From: Cyclobacterium xiamenense
GTDB taxonomy: Bacteria > Bacteroidota > Bacteroidia > Cytophagales > Cyclobacteriaceae
Assembly: GCF_009467825.1 (NCBI RefSeq)
Contig: NZ_WIOK01000009.1
Coordinates: forward strand, 124,001-188,000
Direction of reading: 5' to 3'
DNA length: 64,000 nucleotides
A program made the position numbers and the translations under genes. The notes under the pieces were generated by a model. The model was given only the letters and a program-made list of their open reading frames with translations. It was not told where the DNA came from and did no database searches. This document shows, in pieces, positions 1 to 9,521 of this stretch (positions are counted from its first letter, which is position 1; each line of letters starts with the position of its first letter).

Positions 1-47
1 GTCCTGCGTGGTGTGGTCGGAGCCGTGTCGAGGAATATTCGTTTGCA

Positions 48-845
48 TCAGGGGTTTTCGATTCGTAGGTTGATGGTTGGCAGGGTTACCAGGCTGTCTG
101 CTTGGGTGCTCACCAAAAGGGTCGTATCGGCATAGCCTGCGGGTGCATCCACAAACAGCCGGTAATCGGTAGGCGACAGGCCTTTGAAATGAAATCCCCC
201 GGTATTCCCGGTCAACGTAGCCAGGGTATCGGTTGCGTTTATCGCAAAGACGTGTGGACGGATTCCCCGCGGCTGTATGGTCCCCCGGATGGCGGCGGTT
301 TGTTCCGTAACGAAGGCCCTGACTTTCGGTATGAGCTGAAATGTTTCCCCCGGCCCCTGCCGGATGGATTGGGCCAGGTCAAAATCGATGTACAGGTCAT
401 AGGAAAGCCCCGGCGCTACATCAAGGCGTACGTCCAGCTCCAGCAAAGCCTCCAGGTTGGGGGCTGGGCTCAGATCCGTTCGGGTTTCATCCCGAATCAG
501 GTACATTTCATCGCCCAATCGAAGCCGGATACCAGAAATCGTCCCCGATTGGAGCTCTGTTCGGCCGACCAATAGTCGTTGGTCGTCGACCAGATCACTT
601 ATGCGTACAGTATTGGTTGCTGCCTGGTAGGGTAGGCTTATCCAGTTGGCATTTTCGGCGCTGCCCCTGACCCCGGAAGGCAAGAGCTCCACGCCCAACA
701 CCTCAATCCAAACCTGATCAAAATCCCCCGGAGCGTCCACCAGCAATACATTTACCAGCGAGCGGTTTTCCGACGAGGCATCCTCGCATGCGGCCAGAAA
801 TCCCATAAGCATACTGAAGTAAACGATCCGTTTGATGGTAGCCAT
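48..845 (-). CDS. DUF4382 domain lipoprotein
   Basis: A 265-residue predicted lipoprotein. I chose the internal ATG at 845 rather than the longer frame starting at 875, because it gives a clean signal: positive residues, a hydrophobic stretch and a lipobox FLAAC with the lipidated Cys at residue 20. Residues about 30-180 resemble DUF4382, a beta-sandwich domain of exported bacterial proteins; the opening VNVLLVDAPGDFDQVWIEV is typical. Residues about 190-265 look like a small carboxypeptidase-regulatory-like sandwich (AAIRGTIQP... FHFKGLSPTDYRLFV). No enzymatic residues are apparent, so a structural or binding role at the cell envelope is likely. It is followed at its 3' side only by 47 bases of unassigned sequence. 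The family assignment is good; the function is unknown. Confidence 0.75.
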   Translation of the reverse strand: MATIKRIVYFSMLMGFLAACEDASSENRSLVNVLLVDAPGDFDQVWIEVLGVELLPSGVRGSAENANWISLPYQAATNTVRISDLVDDQRLLVGRTELQSGTISGIRLRLGDEMYLIRDETRTDLSPAPNLEALLELDVRLDVAPGLSYDLYIDFDLAQSIRQGPGETFQLIPKVRAFVTEQTAAIRGTIQPRGIRPHVFAINATDTLATLTGNTGGFHFKGLSPTDYRLFVDAPAGYADTTLLVSTQADSLVTLPTINLRIENP

Positions 846-911
846 ACCGGTATATTTTGCGCCTAAAACCGCCATCTTATTGTTTTGGTTCCCGGTAACT
901 AAGGTTTTGCA

Positions 912-1979
912 TCACATCTTCCATATTCTGCCGTCTTCGGTAATGTACCACCGCTGCGCCGCATTCACCCGGGAGGGGGAGGAAATTTTAAATCGCGTTG
1001 CGCTCACTTCAAAATGTAGTTCTTGTAAATCACTTTCGACCTGCAATGCTTCCAGGCTGCTTCCGTAACGGCTTTCCTCGGCGTACAGTTTTCGTTGGGC
1101 ATCGTAAAGCTTCCGTAAGGCGCGTTTTACGTTTTCGTCCGGATTGGGGATGAAGGTATCGGTGCCTGTTCCCACAGGAATATCTGAAAACTGCACAATG
1201 CCCCATCGGTCGGGCAGGTGCATGTTGACCAGCCCCATGGGGGACCACACCCAATTGTCCTCCGGAAAGGATTTCCCGGTAGCCGGATTGATTTTCTTTT
1301 TGTATCCGGTCTCATCCGGCTCAATTTGCCACTGTACCCGCGAAAAATTTATTTTCCATTGGCTTCCAGACTCCGGAGCCCGGTAGTTACCACCGGACTG
1401 GGAGAGGCTTTTCCAGGGGATGGCCATTTCTACCGACCAATACGCGTCCGTATCGGAGGGATCGTTCAGCGTGCCTTCCAGGTGCAGGGCATGCCGAAAG
1501 TCGTTGATGTTCCATCCGTTAATTGGTTTTCCGCCGTCCTTGTAGGGACGGGTAAGCATCAAGTCCCAGACGGTGCCCAGCGCGTTGATTTCCAGTTCGT
1601 AGTAATGGTGGGTATCGCCGTCCGGGTCAATAAAAACCTCAATGTCATTTTCCTGAAAAATCACCGATTCCCGTTCGGTATACGTGGCCCATAAATCGGT
1701 TTCTTCCAGGTGTACGCCTATGTACAGAAATTCCTTGTCCCAAAGCATTTTCATCCGGGTAGCCTGCCGGGGTGTTGGATGGTCGGCGCCCTGTATGTCC
1801 TGAAAAAATTCAGACCAAGGCGCTTGCTCCCAGGAATTTTCGGACAACTTTCCATCCATGGTAAGCGGTTCCGATACAAAATAAGCCAGGTAGTGCTTCG
1901 GATCGGGAAGGGACTGGGAAAGGGTTTCCCCAAACGAGGTACTCAGAATAAGAAGCGCGGTAGCGAACATTTTTTCCAT
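912..1979 (-). CDS. Secreted carbohydrate-binding family 9-like protein
   Basis: A 355-residue exported protein. The start at 1979 puts a signal peptide at the N-terminus (MEKMFATALLILSTSFGET); an ATG at 2084 would add 35 residues without obvious homology. Residues about 20-245 match the CBM9-like fold found in many Bacteroidota secreted proteins: PLTMDGKLSENSWEQAPW, then LWDKEFLYIGVHLEE, then NDIEVFIDPDGDTHHYYELE and W...EMAIPWKSL. Such domains bind sugar ends, but in this subfamily they often stand alone with no tested ligand. The C-terminal 90 residues are predicted helical (KRALRKLYDAQRKLYAEES). It points away from the DUF481 gene across a 400-bp divergent gap. The fold call is firm; the ligand is unknown. 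Confidence 0.75.
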   Translation of the reverse strand: MEKMFATALLILSTSFGETLSQSLPDPKHYLAYFVSEPLTMDGKLSENSWEQAPWSEFFQDIQGADHPTPRQATRMKMLWDKEFLYIGVHLEETDLWATYTERESVIFQENDIEVFIDPDGDTHHYYELEINALGTVWDLMLTRPYKDGGKPINGWNINDFRHALHLEGTLNDPSDTDAYWSVEMAIPWKSLSQSGGNYRAPESGSQWKINFSRVQWQIEPDETGYKKKINPATGKSFPEDNWVWSPMGLVNMHLPDRWGIVQFSDIPVGTGTDTFIPNPDENVKRALRKLYDAQRKLYAEESRYGSSLEALQVESDLQELHFEVSATRFKISSPSRVNAAQRWYITEDGRIWKM

Positions 1980-2381
1980 AAGAATTTTGGTGTTTGGTGG
2001 CAGGTGGAAGCGTGAATCGGTTACAAAAATAGAATAAATCCAGTGGGGTTGGGAGAAAAAATGAATCAGGGACGAATAATTCAATCGTTATGCAAGCAAA
2101 ATCCTTCGTGTTTACGGCCATTTTGGCAGGACTCCCTGCGGTTTTCGATCCACCTCAGGCAGGAGTTTTCGGCAAACAAACAGCGGTTAGCTAAAAGTTG
2201 CCCGCTTTTCTTCCCGAGATAGCTGCGATTTTTGGTAGATTATTCTTAACTAGCAATACTCAATCTGGCCAATCCGCTTACAAAAAAACGATCAGCAGTT
2301 TTTTCTGAGTTGTTGCCAGGCATAGCCGGACTTTCTAGGCGAAATAGACCAAAAAAACTGTTGACCTAACCTTCAGCTTTT
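1980..2381. other. Divergent intergenic region, no gene seen
   Basis: About 400 bases lie between the divergent CBM9-like and DUF481 genes. I see no tRNA-like fold, no coding frame with recognisable content and no convincing TAnnTTTG promoter element close to either start. Two similar GGCAGGA(C/G)T-type words around 2133 and 2158 are too short to interpret. It presumably carries both promoters. Confidence 0.5.
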
Positions 2382-3440
2382 ATGAGTGAACTTTCAACAC
2401 AACACAAAAGCCCAGGTACAGCCTACGTATGGTTGCCAATCTTACTCTTGGTTTCGGTCCTATACTCCCAAGCTACAGCCCAGGTAGATACGCTAGGGCT
2501 CCGGAATGGAAACGTACTTCACGGGGAAATCAAAAGCATGGACAAGGGAGTCTTGAAGATGGAGACCGATTATAGCGACGAAGACTTCAAAATCGAGTGG
2601 GAGAAGATTGCCTTCATCCAGACGACCACACAGTTCATCATCATGAGTAAGAACAAAAACCGGTTTGTAGGCACCCTGCTGAGTCCGGATTCGGCCAGGG
2701 TGCATGTGGTAAGCAACCGCGATACCCTTGCCACGCTTCCCTACGAGGAAGTTATTTACCTGAACTCCCTGAAAACCAAATTCCTGGATCGGCTGTCTGC
2801 GTCCATCGGTTTGTCGTATAATTTCACCCGTGCCAATGACCTCCGGCAGTTTAATGTGCGAAGTACACTAGGGTACCGCGCAAAAAAATGGTCGGCGACA
2901 GGAAGCTACAATGACCTGCGTTCCTTTCAGGAGGGTTCCACGCCCATACGTCGGCTAAATGCCGATACTCGGGTCAGTTATTTCCTAAAGAAGAATTGGT
3001 TTGGTTTGGCCGCCATAAACTTGCTATCCAATACAGAGCAGTTGATTGAGCTTCGGACCGTAAGTAAACTAGGTTTAGGAAAATACATCGTTCGAACAAA
3101 TCGTACTTATTGGGGATTTACCGGCGGTATCTCGTTCAACAACGAAGTATTTTCCCTGCCCGGAAGCAACCCAAGAAACAGGAGCGGAGAAGGATTTATT
3201 GGATCGGAGCTAAACCTATATGGGTTGGATGACCTAAGCTTGATTTCCCATGTCGTGGCGTATCCCAGCCTGACGGAGAGCGGACGATGGCGGATCGACT
3301 ATTCATTTGACGTCAAATACGATCTGCCTTTGAACCTGTATTTTGGGCTGGGATTCACGGTGAATTTTGACAACCGACCCAGAGAAAATGCCAGCAGGTC
3401 CGATTACGTTTTTCAAACTTCCTTCGGCTGGAAGCTTTAG
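2382..3440 (+). CDS. DUF481 family outer membrane protein
   Basis: A 352-residue exported protein with a hydrophobic signal at residues 16-34 ending near TAQ. Residues about 36-130 form a small N-terminal unit (DTLGLRNGNVLHGEIKSMD) often seen before DUF481 in Bacteroidota. Residues about 135-352 have alternating hydrophobic strands with aromatic belts, ending in VFQTSFGWKL, as expected for a beta-barrel of the DUF481 (YdiY-like) family. Members are outer-membrane proteins of unknown role, some induced by salt. It lies upstream of the efflux operon but is separated from it by 230 bases, so co-transcription is uncertain. Confidence 0.7.
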   Translation: MSELSTQHKSPGTAYVWLPILLLVSVLYSQATAQVDTLGLRNGNVLHGEIKSMDKGVLKMETDYSDEDFKIEWEKIAFIQTTTQFIIMSKNKNRFVGTLLSPDSARVHVVSNRDTLATLPYEEVIYLNSLKTKFLDRLSASIGLSYNFTRANDLRQFNVRSTLGYRAKKWSATGSYNDLRSFQEGSTPIRRLNADTRVSYFLKKNWFGLAAINLLSNTEQLIELRTVSKLGLGKYIVRTNRTYWGFTGGISFNNEVFSLPGSNPRNRSGEGFIGSELNLYGLDDLSLISHVVAYPSLTESGRWRIDYSFDVKYDLPLNLYFGLGFTVNFDNRPRENASRSDYVFQTSFGWKL

Positions 3441-3671
3441 GAGGGAAGGAAAGGCTGTTCCCCGGTTCCTTTTTGAAAAAAGACGGTAAAACTGACCCGA
3501 TTCCGGGTGGATGTTCATCTGGGATATTCTCCGTTAATCGATTCAATAGGGGCTTCGGACATTTTTTTGCTTGGTTTGAAAAATTAATTGTACTAATTAG
3601 GAAAGATTTAAAAGGTCGAATTGTCTAAAAAGCGATGGCGCCAAGTAGGTAACTCAGTAGGAGAAGCGGTA

Positions 3672-4850
3672 ATGAAAAGAAGTAAAATGAAAGGAGTCGG
3701 AATCGTTTTTTTCCTATCCGCATGCAGTGTTATTTTTTCATGTAGCGAAAAAGAAAAGTCGGTTACCGGTACAGCGGCGATCAAGGAATTTCCGGTGATT
3801 CAGGTGGTGGCAAAAGATACGATCCTTCACCGTGATTACGTAGCAGATATCAAAGCCATACAAAACGTGGAATTGAGAGCACGGGTGGAGGGTTTTCTCG
3901 AACGGGTATTTGTAGACGAAGGCAAGGAAGTAAAAAAGGGTCAGATCCTCTTTAAAACCAACGATCAGGAATACAAAGCGGACCTGGCCAAAGCGAAGGC
4001 AAATTTGGAAAGCGCCAAAGCAGAGGCGAAGGTGATGGAATTTGAAGTGGAGCGGCTAAAAATCATGGTGGACAATAACGTGATTTCGGAGTCCGAGTTG
4101 AACCTGACGCGTGCCAAGTACGATGCGGTGATGGCCAAGATAGAGGAAGCCAAATCGGCAGAAGCCAATGCGGCGGTGCAGCTATCCTACACCGAAATCC
4201 GCGCCCCTTTCGATGGCACCACGGACAGGATTCCGTTACGAACGGGGAGTTTGATCGATCAGGGAAGTTTGCTGACCACGGTATCCGATGTGAGTTCGGT
4301 TCACGTGTATTTCAATGTTTCGGAACGCGAATACCTGGAATACATCAAGTCCAAGGACGAAACAGCGGAGAATAACGTGGTGGAGTTGGTGTTGGCGGAT
4401 GGTTCTCCCTATCCGTTTAAGGGGATGATCGAAACCATGGAAGGCGAGTTTAACGCGAATACCGGTTCCATAGCCTTTCGGGCCCGCTTTCCCAATCCGA
4501 ACAAGATTTTAAAGCACGGTTCTACCGGGAAGATTATTTTAACAAACCGCATACGGAACGCCATTATCATTCCGCAGAAAGCGGTGTTCGAGATTCAGGA
4601 CCGAAGTTTTGTGTACGTGGTGGACGACAATAACCAGGTAGAAATGAGAAGTTTTGTACCGCGGGCACGGTTTTCCCATTATTATATTGTGGAATCCGGA
4701 TTGGAGGCCGGCGAACGCCTGGTGTTTGAAGGCATTCAAAACATCAAAAATGGGATGACCATCCAGCCTAAAATAATGGCTTCGGATGAGGAAGCAGGCG
4801 AACCCGTACAGGACGAAAATGGCCTGGCCGAAGTAGTACACACCCCTTAA
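3672..4850 (+). CDS. RND efflux periplasmic adaptor (membrane fusion protein)
   Basis: A 392-residue HlyD/AcrA-type adaptor linking the inner-membrane pump to the outer-membrane channel. The ATG at 3672 is preferred over a TTG at 3621: an AGGAGA sequence sits about 8 bases upstream, and the N-terminus becomes a lipoprotein signal (FLSACSVIFSC). Visible parts are the first half lipoyl motif (VELRARVEGFLERVFVDEGK), a coiled-coil hairpin at about residues 100-165 (rich in AKA/EAK), the second lipoyl half with YTEIRAPFDGTTDR, and beta-barrel and membrane-proximal domains to the end. It is 12 bases upstream of the pump gene, so the two are surely one operon. The substrate cannot be read from sequence. 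Confidence 0.92.
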   Translation: MKRSKMKGVGIVFFLSACSVIFSCSEKEKSVTGTAAIKEFPVIQVVAKDTILHRDYVADIKAIQNVELRARVEGFLERVFVDEGKEVKKGQILFKTNDQEYKADLAKAKANLESAKAEAKVMEFEVERLKIMVDNNVISESELNLTRAKYDAVMAKIEEAKSAEANAAVQLSYTEIRAPFDGTTDRIPLRTGSLIDQGSLLTTVSDVSSVHVYFNVSEREYLEYIKSKDETAENNVVELVLADGSPYPFKGMIETMEGEFNANTGSIAFRARFPNPNKILKHGSTGKIILTNRIRNAIIIPQKAVFEIQDRSFVYVVDDNNQVEMRSFVPRARFSHYYIVESGLEAGERLVFEGIQNIKNGMTIQPKIMASDEEAGEPVQDENGLAEVVHTP

Positions 4851-4862
4851 GCGAAAACCGTC

Positions 4863-7800
4863 ATGTTCAAGTTATTTATCAAGCGGCCGGTTTTATCCCT
4901 GGTCATTTCTCTTTTTTTCGTGCTGCTGGGACTCTTGTCTTTCTTTACCCTGCCCGTAGAATTGTTTCCGGACATTGCCCCTCCATCGGTAGCCATACGA
5001 GCAAAATACCGGGGTGCGAACGCAGAGGTGGCTGCGAAGACGGTTGCCACCCCTTTGGAAAAAGTAGTTAACGGGGTTCCGGGTATGACTTACATGACCT
5101 CAGTAAGCAGCAATCGCGGTACGGTGATAATCAAAGTGTATTTTGAAGCCGGAACCGACCCTGACCTGGCTGCGGTAGAGATACAAAACCGTATCTCTAC
5201 CGTGGTAAACGAATTGCCCGAGGAAGCGATCCAAGCGGGCGTGACGGTGGAAAAGCAGGTGGAGGGATTGCTCATGTACATCAATGTAGCCAGTGAGGAC
5301 ACGTCGCTGGACGAAGCCTTTATTTATAACTTTACTGATCTGAATGTGCTGCAGGAATTGCGACGGGTGGACGGAGTTGGTTTGGCGGAAATAATGAGTA
5401 CGAAGGATTATTCCATGCGGATCTGGCTGAAACCAGACCGGATGACAGCGTATAAAGTGTCGACTGACGATGTGGTGCAGGCCATTCGGGATCAGAACGT
5501 GGAGGCTGCTCCAGGGCAACTGGGCATCAGTTCCGGTAAGGACATGCAGATGCTGCAGTACGTCTTGAAATACACTGGAAAGTTTTATGAACCCAAGCAA
5601 TACGAAAACCTGGTCATCCGAGCCAATCCAGATGGTTCTATCCTACGCTTGAAGGACATCGCGGATATTGAATTCGGAAACCTGAATTATGGCAGGATCG
5701 CCAAACTGGACGGCAAGCCAGCTGCCTCCATCATGGTGATCCAACGTCCTGGGTCCAATGCAAGTGAAGTAATCGCGAACGTGAAAAAGAAAGTTGCGGA
5801 AATAAAAGACACTACCTTTCCTGCAGGAATGGATTACAAAATTTCCTACGACGTGTCGCGCTTTCTGAACGCTTCGATTCAAGAGGTGTTGGTGACCTTG
5901 GTGGAAGCCTTTATTTTGGTATTTATCGTGGTTTTTATTTTCCTCCAGGATTTTCGATCCACGCTTATTCCTACCCTGGCGGTACCGGTAGCCCTGATAG
6001 GCACCTTGTTTTTCATGCAGTGGCTGGGATTTTCCATCAATCTGCTGACCTTATTTGCCCTTGTTTTGGCCATCGGTATCGTGGTCGACAATGCCATCGT
6101 GGTGGTAGAAGCGGTGCATGCGAAGATGGAAAAAGAGGGCTTGGCTCCTCGCGCAGCGACCTTCGCTGCCATGAAGGAGATTAGCGGGGCCATTATTGCC
6201 ATCACCATGGTGATGTCGGCGGTATTTATCCCGGTGGCCTTCATGTCTGGCCCGGTGGGGATCTTCTACCGGCAGTTTTCCCTGACCCTGGCTTTTGCGA
6301 TTTTTATCTCAGGAATCAATGCCTTGACACTGACCCCGGCGCTCTGTGCGATACTCCTGCAAAATCACTACGGTAAGGAAAAGAAACATACACTGTTGCA
6401 GCGGTTCTTTGACTGGTTTAACCGTACGTATACCTTTTTCGAGGGGAAATACTACCAGTACATCACGTACATCGTTCCGCGGCGGGGAGTGACCACGCTA
6501 ATCCTGGTGTTTTTCTTTGCAGCGACCTGGGGTATCAGTAAAATACTGCCCACCGGCTTTATCCCCACGGAGGATCAAAGCATGGTCTACGTCAACGTAA
6601 CAACTCCCGTGGGTGCCACCGTGGAACGAACCGAAAAGGTACTTGATGAACTGGTTTCGAAACTGGAAGGCAACGAAGCGGTGGAATCGGTCTCCAGTTT
6701 GGCAGGCTATTCCCTGGGTAACGGCCTTTCCGGCGCTTCCTACGGAATGGCCATGGTCAACCTGAAATCCTGGGATGAACGTAAAGATTTGCCCATACAA
6801 GAGACACTTGATCAATTCAGGGGCTTGTCGGAAGGCGTGTCCGATGCAAAAATCGATTTCTTTTTGCCACCAACAGTTTCGGGCTTTGGCAATTCCAGCG
6901 GATTTCAAATGAAGGTGCTCGATCAGACGGGAACGGGAAACCTGGACCGTCTCGCAACGATTACCAACGAATTGATCGAGGAACTTGAAGCAGCTCCGGA
7001 AATCAGCAATGCATTTACGGATTTTGACCCAACTTTCCCCCAGTTTGTCGTACATATTGATCAAGACATGGCGGCTAAAAATGGCGTTACCATCGCCAAG
7101 GCGCTCAGCACCATGCAGGTATTGCTGGGAGGGATGTACGTGTCGGATTTTGTCCGTTTTGAGCAGATGTACGATGTGATGCTTCAGGCTGGGCCTCAGT
7201 ACCGGGCCAGACCGGAAGACGTCATGAATTTGCAAGTGAAGAATAATGTAGGGGAGATGGTGCCTATTTCCTCCTTTCTTACGATGGAAAAAGCCTACGG
7301 TCCCGAACAGCTCACCCGCTTTAATATGTACAATTCGTCCACTGTTAAGGGAGCGGCTGCTCCGGGTTACAGTAGCGGGGACGTCATTGCGGCGATCGAA
7401 CGAATAGCGGCGGAAAAATTGCCTCAAGGCTATGGACACGACTGGTACGGCATGTCCCGGGAAGAGGTAGGATCTGGAAACCAGGCCATCGTTATTTTCC
7501 TGATCTGTTTGTTGTTCGTGTACTTGATCCTGTCTGCCCAATACGAGAGCTTTTTGCTTCCCCTGCCAGTGATCCTCTCCCTTCCCGTTGGGGTGTTTGG
7601 CGCCTTTTTCGCCTTGTATGTGCTCGGATTGCAAAACAACATTTACGCACAGGTAGCACTGATCATGCTGATCGGGCTATTGGGCAAAAATGCCATTTTG
7701 ATTGTGGAGTTTGCCATACAAAAAAGAGAAGCCGGGCATACGGTGGTGCAGGCTGCGGTAGAGGGAGCGGTCACCCGACTTCGGCCCATTTTGATGACCT

Positions 7801-8039
7801 CTTTTGCTTTTATCGCAGGGCTGCTTCCCCTGGCGATGGCGACGGGTGCCGGGGCCTTGGGCAACCGATCCATTGGTACGGCAGCCGCCGGAGGGATGTT
7901 GATCGGAACCATCTTCGGCTTGATCATTATTCCCGGACTTTACGTGATCTTTGCTCATTTCACCTTTAAAACAAGTGATCCCGAACCCGAAACAGCCCTG
8001 AAAGAAGAAGCGCCTTCGGTATCCTTTTCGAATAATTGA
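4863..8039 (+). CDS. RND multidrug efflux pump, HAE1 family
   Basis: A 1058-residue inner-membrane proton/drug antiporter of the AcrB type. It has TM1 at about residues 8-30, a first porter loop to about 335, six helices to about 540, a second porter loop at about 560-865 and TM8-12 to about 1035. The TM4 proton-relay motif reads GIVVDNAIVVVE, with Asp409 kept but the second Asp of AcrB replaced by Asn410. This variant is, as I recall, common in Bacteroidota HAE1 pumps. The TM10 Lys is present (Lys942 in LLGKNAILIVE). Its stop lies 14 bases before the ATG of the outer-membrane factor. Long antisense frames here are shadows. Confidence 0.95.
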   Translation: MFKLFIKRPVLSLVISLFFVLLGLLSFFTLPVELFPDIAPPSVAIRAKYRGANAEVAAKTVATPLEKVVNGVPGMTYMTSVSSNRGTVIIKVYFEAGTDPDLAAVEIQNRISTVVNELPEEAIQAGVTVEKQVEGLLMYINVASEDTSLDEAFIYNFTDLNVLQELRRVDGVGLAEIMSTKDYSMRIWLKPDRMTAYKVSTDDVVQAIRDQNVEAAPGQLGISSGKDMQMLQYVLKYTGKFYEPKQYENLVIRANPDGSILRLKDIADIEFGNLNYGRIAKLDGKPAASIMVIQRPGSNASEVIANVKKKVAEIKDTTFPAGMDYKISYDVSRFLNASIQEVLVTLVEAFILVFIVVFIFLQDFRSTLIPTLAVPVALIGTLFFMQWLGFSINLLTLFALVLAIGIVVDNAIVVVEAVHAKMEKEGLAPRAATFAAMKEISGAIIAITMVMSAVFIPVAFMSGPVGIFYRQFSLTLAFAIFISGINALTLTPALCAILLQNHYGKEKKHTLLQRFFDWFNRTYTFFEGKYYQYITYIVPRRGVTTLILVFFFAATWGISKILPTGFIPTEDQSMVYVNVTTPVGATVERTEKVLDELVSKLEGNEAVESVSSLAGYSLGNGLSGASYGMAMVNLKSWDERKDLPIQETLDQFRGLSEGVSDAKIDFFLPPTVSGFGNSSGFQMKVLDQTGTGNLDRLATITNELIEELEAAPEISNAFTDFDPTFPQFVVHIDQDMAAKNGVTIAKALSTMQVLLGGMYVSDFVRFEQMYDVMLQAGPQYRARPEDVMNLQVKNNVGEMVPISSFLTMEKAYGPEQLTRFNMYNSSTVKGAAAPGYSSGDVIAAIERIAAEKLPQGYGHDWYGMSREEVGSGNQAIVIFLICLLFVYLILSAQYESFLLPLPVILSLPVGVFGAFFALYVLGLQNNIYAQVALIMLIGLLGKNAILIVEFAIQKREAGHTVVQAAVEGAVTRLRPILMTSFAFIAGLLPLAMATGAGALGNRSIGTAAAGGMLIGTIFGLIIIPGLYVIFAHFTFKTSDPEPETALKEEAPSVSFSNN

Positions 8040-8053
8040 ACCACGCACGATTC

Positions 8054-9475
8054 ATGTTTTTTTCCAATAAGTCATTCTTACTTCAGCTGTTAGCGGCAGT
8101 CGCATTGGCTGTGACGTATTCCTGCAAGAGCATCGAAGTTCCGGTGTTGCCCGAAATGGAACCAGTGCCCGAAACGTTTCTGGATATAGCGGATTCCTCC
8201 AGCATTGGAGACATTTCCTGGGAGGCCTTTTTCAATGACCCCAACCTGGTACAGTTGATAGAAGCGGGTTTGGAAAATAACCTGGACCTGCGGATGGCAC
8301 TCGAGCGCATCGAGATTGCCCGGACCCAGTTTCGGATCAGCAAGGGAGCCATTTACCCGACCATGGACGGCATTGTGCGGTACCGCTCGGGAGACATTCG
8401 CCCCAACCTGTTGGGAGGCACCATCAATGGTGACCGAAATGTGGTCAACCGCCTGGAAAATAATTTTATCGGGTTTCAAAGTACCTGGGAGATTGACGTA
8501 TGGGGCAAGCTTCGGGACCGGAAAGAAGCCTCTTTTGAGCAATTTCTGGCAACCGAAAATGGACGGCATGTGGTGGTGACCAATATGGTGGCTGAAATAG
8601 CCAAGTTGTATTACGAACTACTGGGCATGGATATCGAATTGGAAACTATTGAACGAAACATTGAATTTCAGGAAATGGCGCTGGAGCTGATAAAGATCCA
8701 GAAAATGGCCGGTCGTGCCACAGAGCTGGCGGTACAGCAGTTTTCTGCCCAATTGCTCTCCACGAAAAGTCTAGCGATCGAAAAGCGACAGGAAATTATC
8801 GAAACGGAAAACAACCTGAATTTTATTCTGGGCCGGTTTCCGGCGCCCATTTCCCGGGCGTCCTCCTTGCTGGAAATCAAGTTGCCCTACGCGATGGATG
8901 TGGGGCTGCCTTCCGATATGTTATTGCGTCGGCCCGATATTCAGCAAGCGGAGCACGAACTACGTGCAGCAAATTACAACGTGGAGGCAGCACGAAAGGA
9001 ATTTTTGCCTTCGTTTAGTTTTACGCCCTATGTGGGGCTAAACGACCGCAGTCTTCCGGCAGCATTCGAAATGCCCGGCGGGCTGACGATCGGCCTTTTG
9101 GGTGGACTGACGGCTCCGATTTTTGCCCAAAACAGGATTCAGGCAGGCTTTGACCGGGAAATAGCCTCTAACAAAATAGCCTTGTACAATTACCAGCAAC
9201 GAATCCTGGACGGATACCGGGAAGTGATGAATCAGCTGCAACGCATCGAAAACCTCCGTACCGTGTACAGCCTCCGGGATGAAGAAACCGCCGTGCTCTT
9301 GAACGCGGTCTCTACTTCTAACGAGCTGTTTCGTGGAGGATACGCCACCTATCTGGAGGTCATTACGGCGCAGTCCCGGGTTTTGGAGGCGGAACTGAGT
9401 AAAACCAACACCCGTATCGAGATGTTTCTCACGGTGGTGGATTTGTACCGGGCGTTGGGCGGCGGTTGGAAATAG
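8054..9475 (+). CDS. TolC/NodT-type outer membrane efflux lipoprotein
   Basis: A 473-residue outer-membrane channel completing the tripartite pump. The start at ATG 8054 is chosen over a TTG at 8036 that would overlap the pump gene; it gives a lipoprotein signal ending in TYSC. Two OEP repeats are visible: ISWEAFFNDPNLVQLIEAGL with NNLDLRMALERIEIA near the N-terminus, and the second half with LRRPDIQQAEHELRAANYNV, the hallmark of the NodT subfamily. The long amphipathic helices around residues 190-260 and 370-450 would build the periplasmic tunnel. It ends the operon; dgt follows after 46 bases with its own candidate promoter. Confidence 0.92.
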   Translation: MFFSNKSFLLQLLAAVALAVTYSCKSIEVPVLPEMEPVPETFLDIADSSSIGDISWEAFFNDPNLVQLIEAGLENNLDLRMALERIEIARTQFRISKGAIYPTMDGIVRYRSGDIRPNLLGGTINGDRNVVNRLENNFIGFQSTWEIDVWGKLRDRKEASFEQFLATENGRHVVVTNMVAEIAKLYYELLGMDIELETIERNIEFQEMALELIKIQKMAGRATELAVQQFSAQLLSTKSLAIEKRQEIIETENNLNFILGRFPAPISRASSLLEIKLPYAMDVGLPSDMLLRRPDIQQAEHELRAANYNVEAARKEFLPSFSFTPYVGLNDRSLPAAFEMPGGLTIGLLGGLTAPIFAQNRIQAGFDREIASNKIALYNYQQRILDGYREVMNQLQRIENLRTVYSLRDEETAVLLNAVSTSNELFRGGYATYLEVITAQSRVLEAELSKTNTRIEMFLTVVDLYRALGGGWK

Positions 9476-9507
9476 GAAATTTTCTTTTTCCCCATTCCCG
9501 GGCTTCG

Positions 9508-9515
9508 TATTTTTG
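9508..9515 (+). promoter_or_regulatory. Candidate -7 element of dgt (TATTTTTG)
   Basis: TATTTTTG matches the Bacteroidota -7 consensus TAnnTTTG and ends 6 bases before the dgt ATG at 9522, which would make the transcript leaderless or nearly so. There is no good TTTG at the usual -33 distance (only a T-rich TTTTTC), so support is partial. Confidence 0.35.
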
Positions 9516-9521
9516 GGCCCT

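Noticed and set aside
3441-3500. Possible terminator after the DUF481 gene
   Set aside because: Only about five base pairs (AGGAA/TTCCT) could form around a long loop before a short T run; too weak to claim.
3621-3671. Upstream TTG start for the efflux adaptor
   Set aside because: The ATG at 3672 has a Shine-Dalgarno sequence and gives a lipoprotein signal; the upstream codons give a charged segment unlike the family.
6498-7634. 378-codon open frame on the minus strand inside the RND pump gene
   Set aside because: It is a shadow of the pump coding sequence: the plus-strand protein has full RND motifs, while the antisense translation is His/Arg-rich with no recognisable domain.
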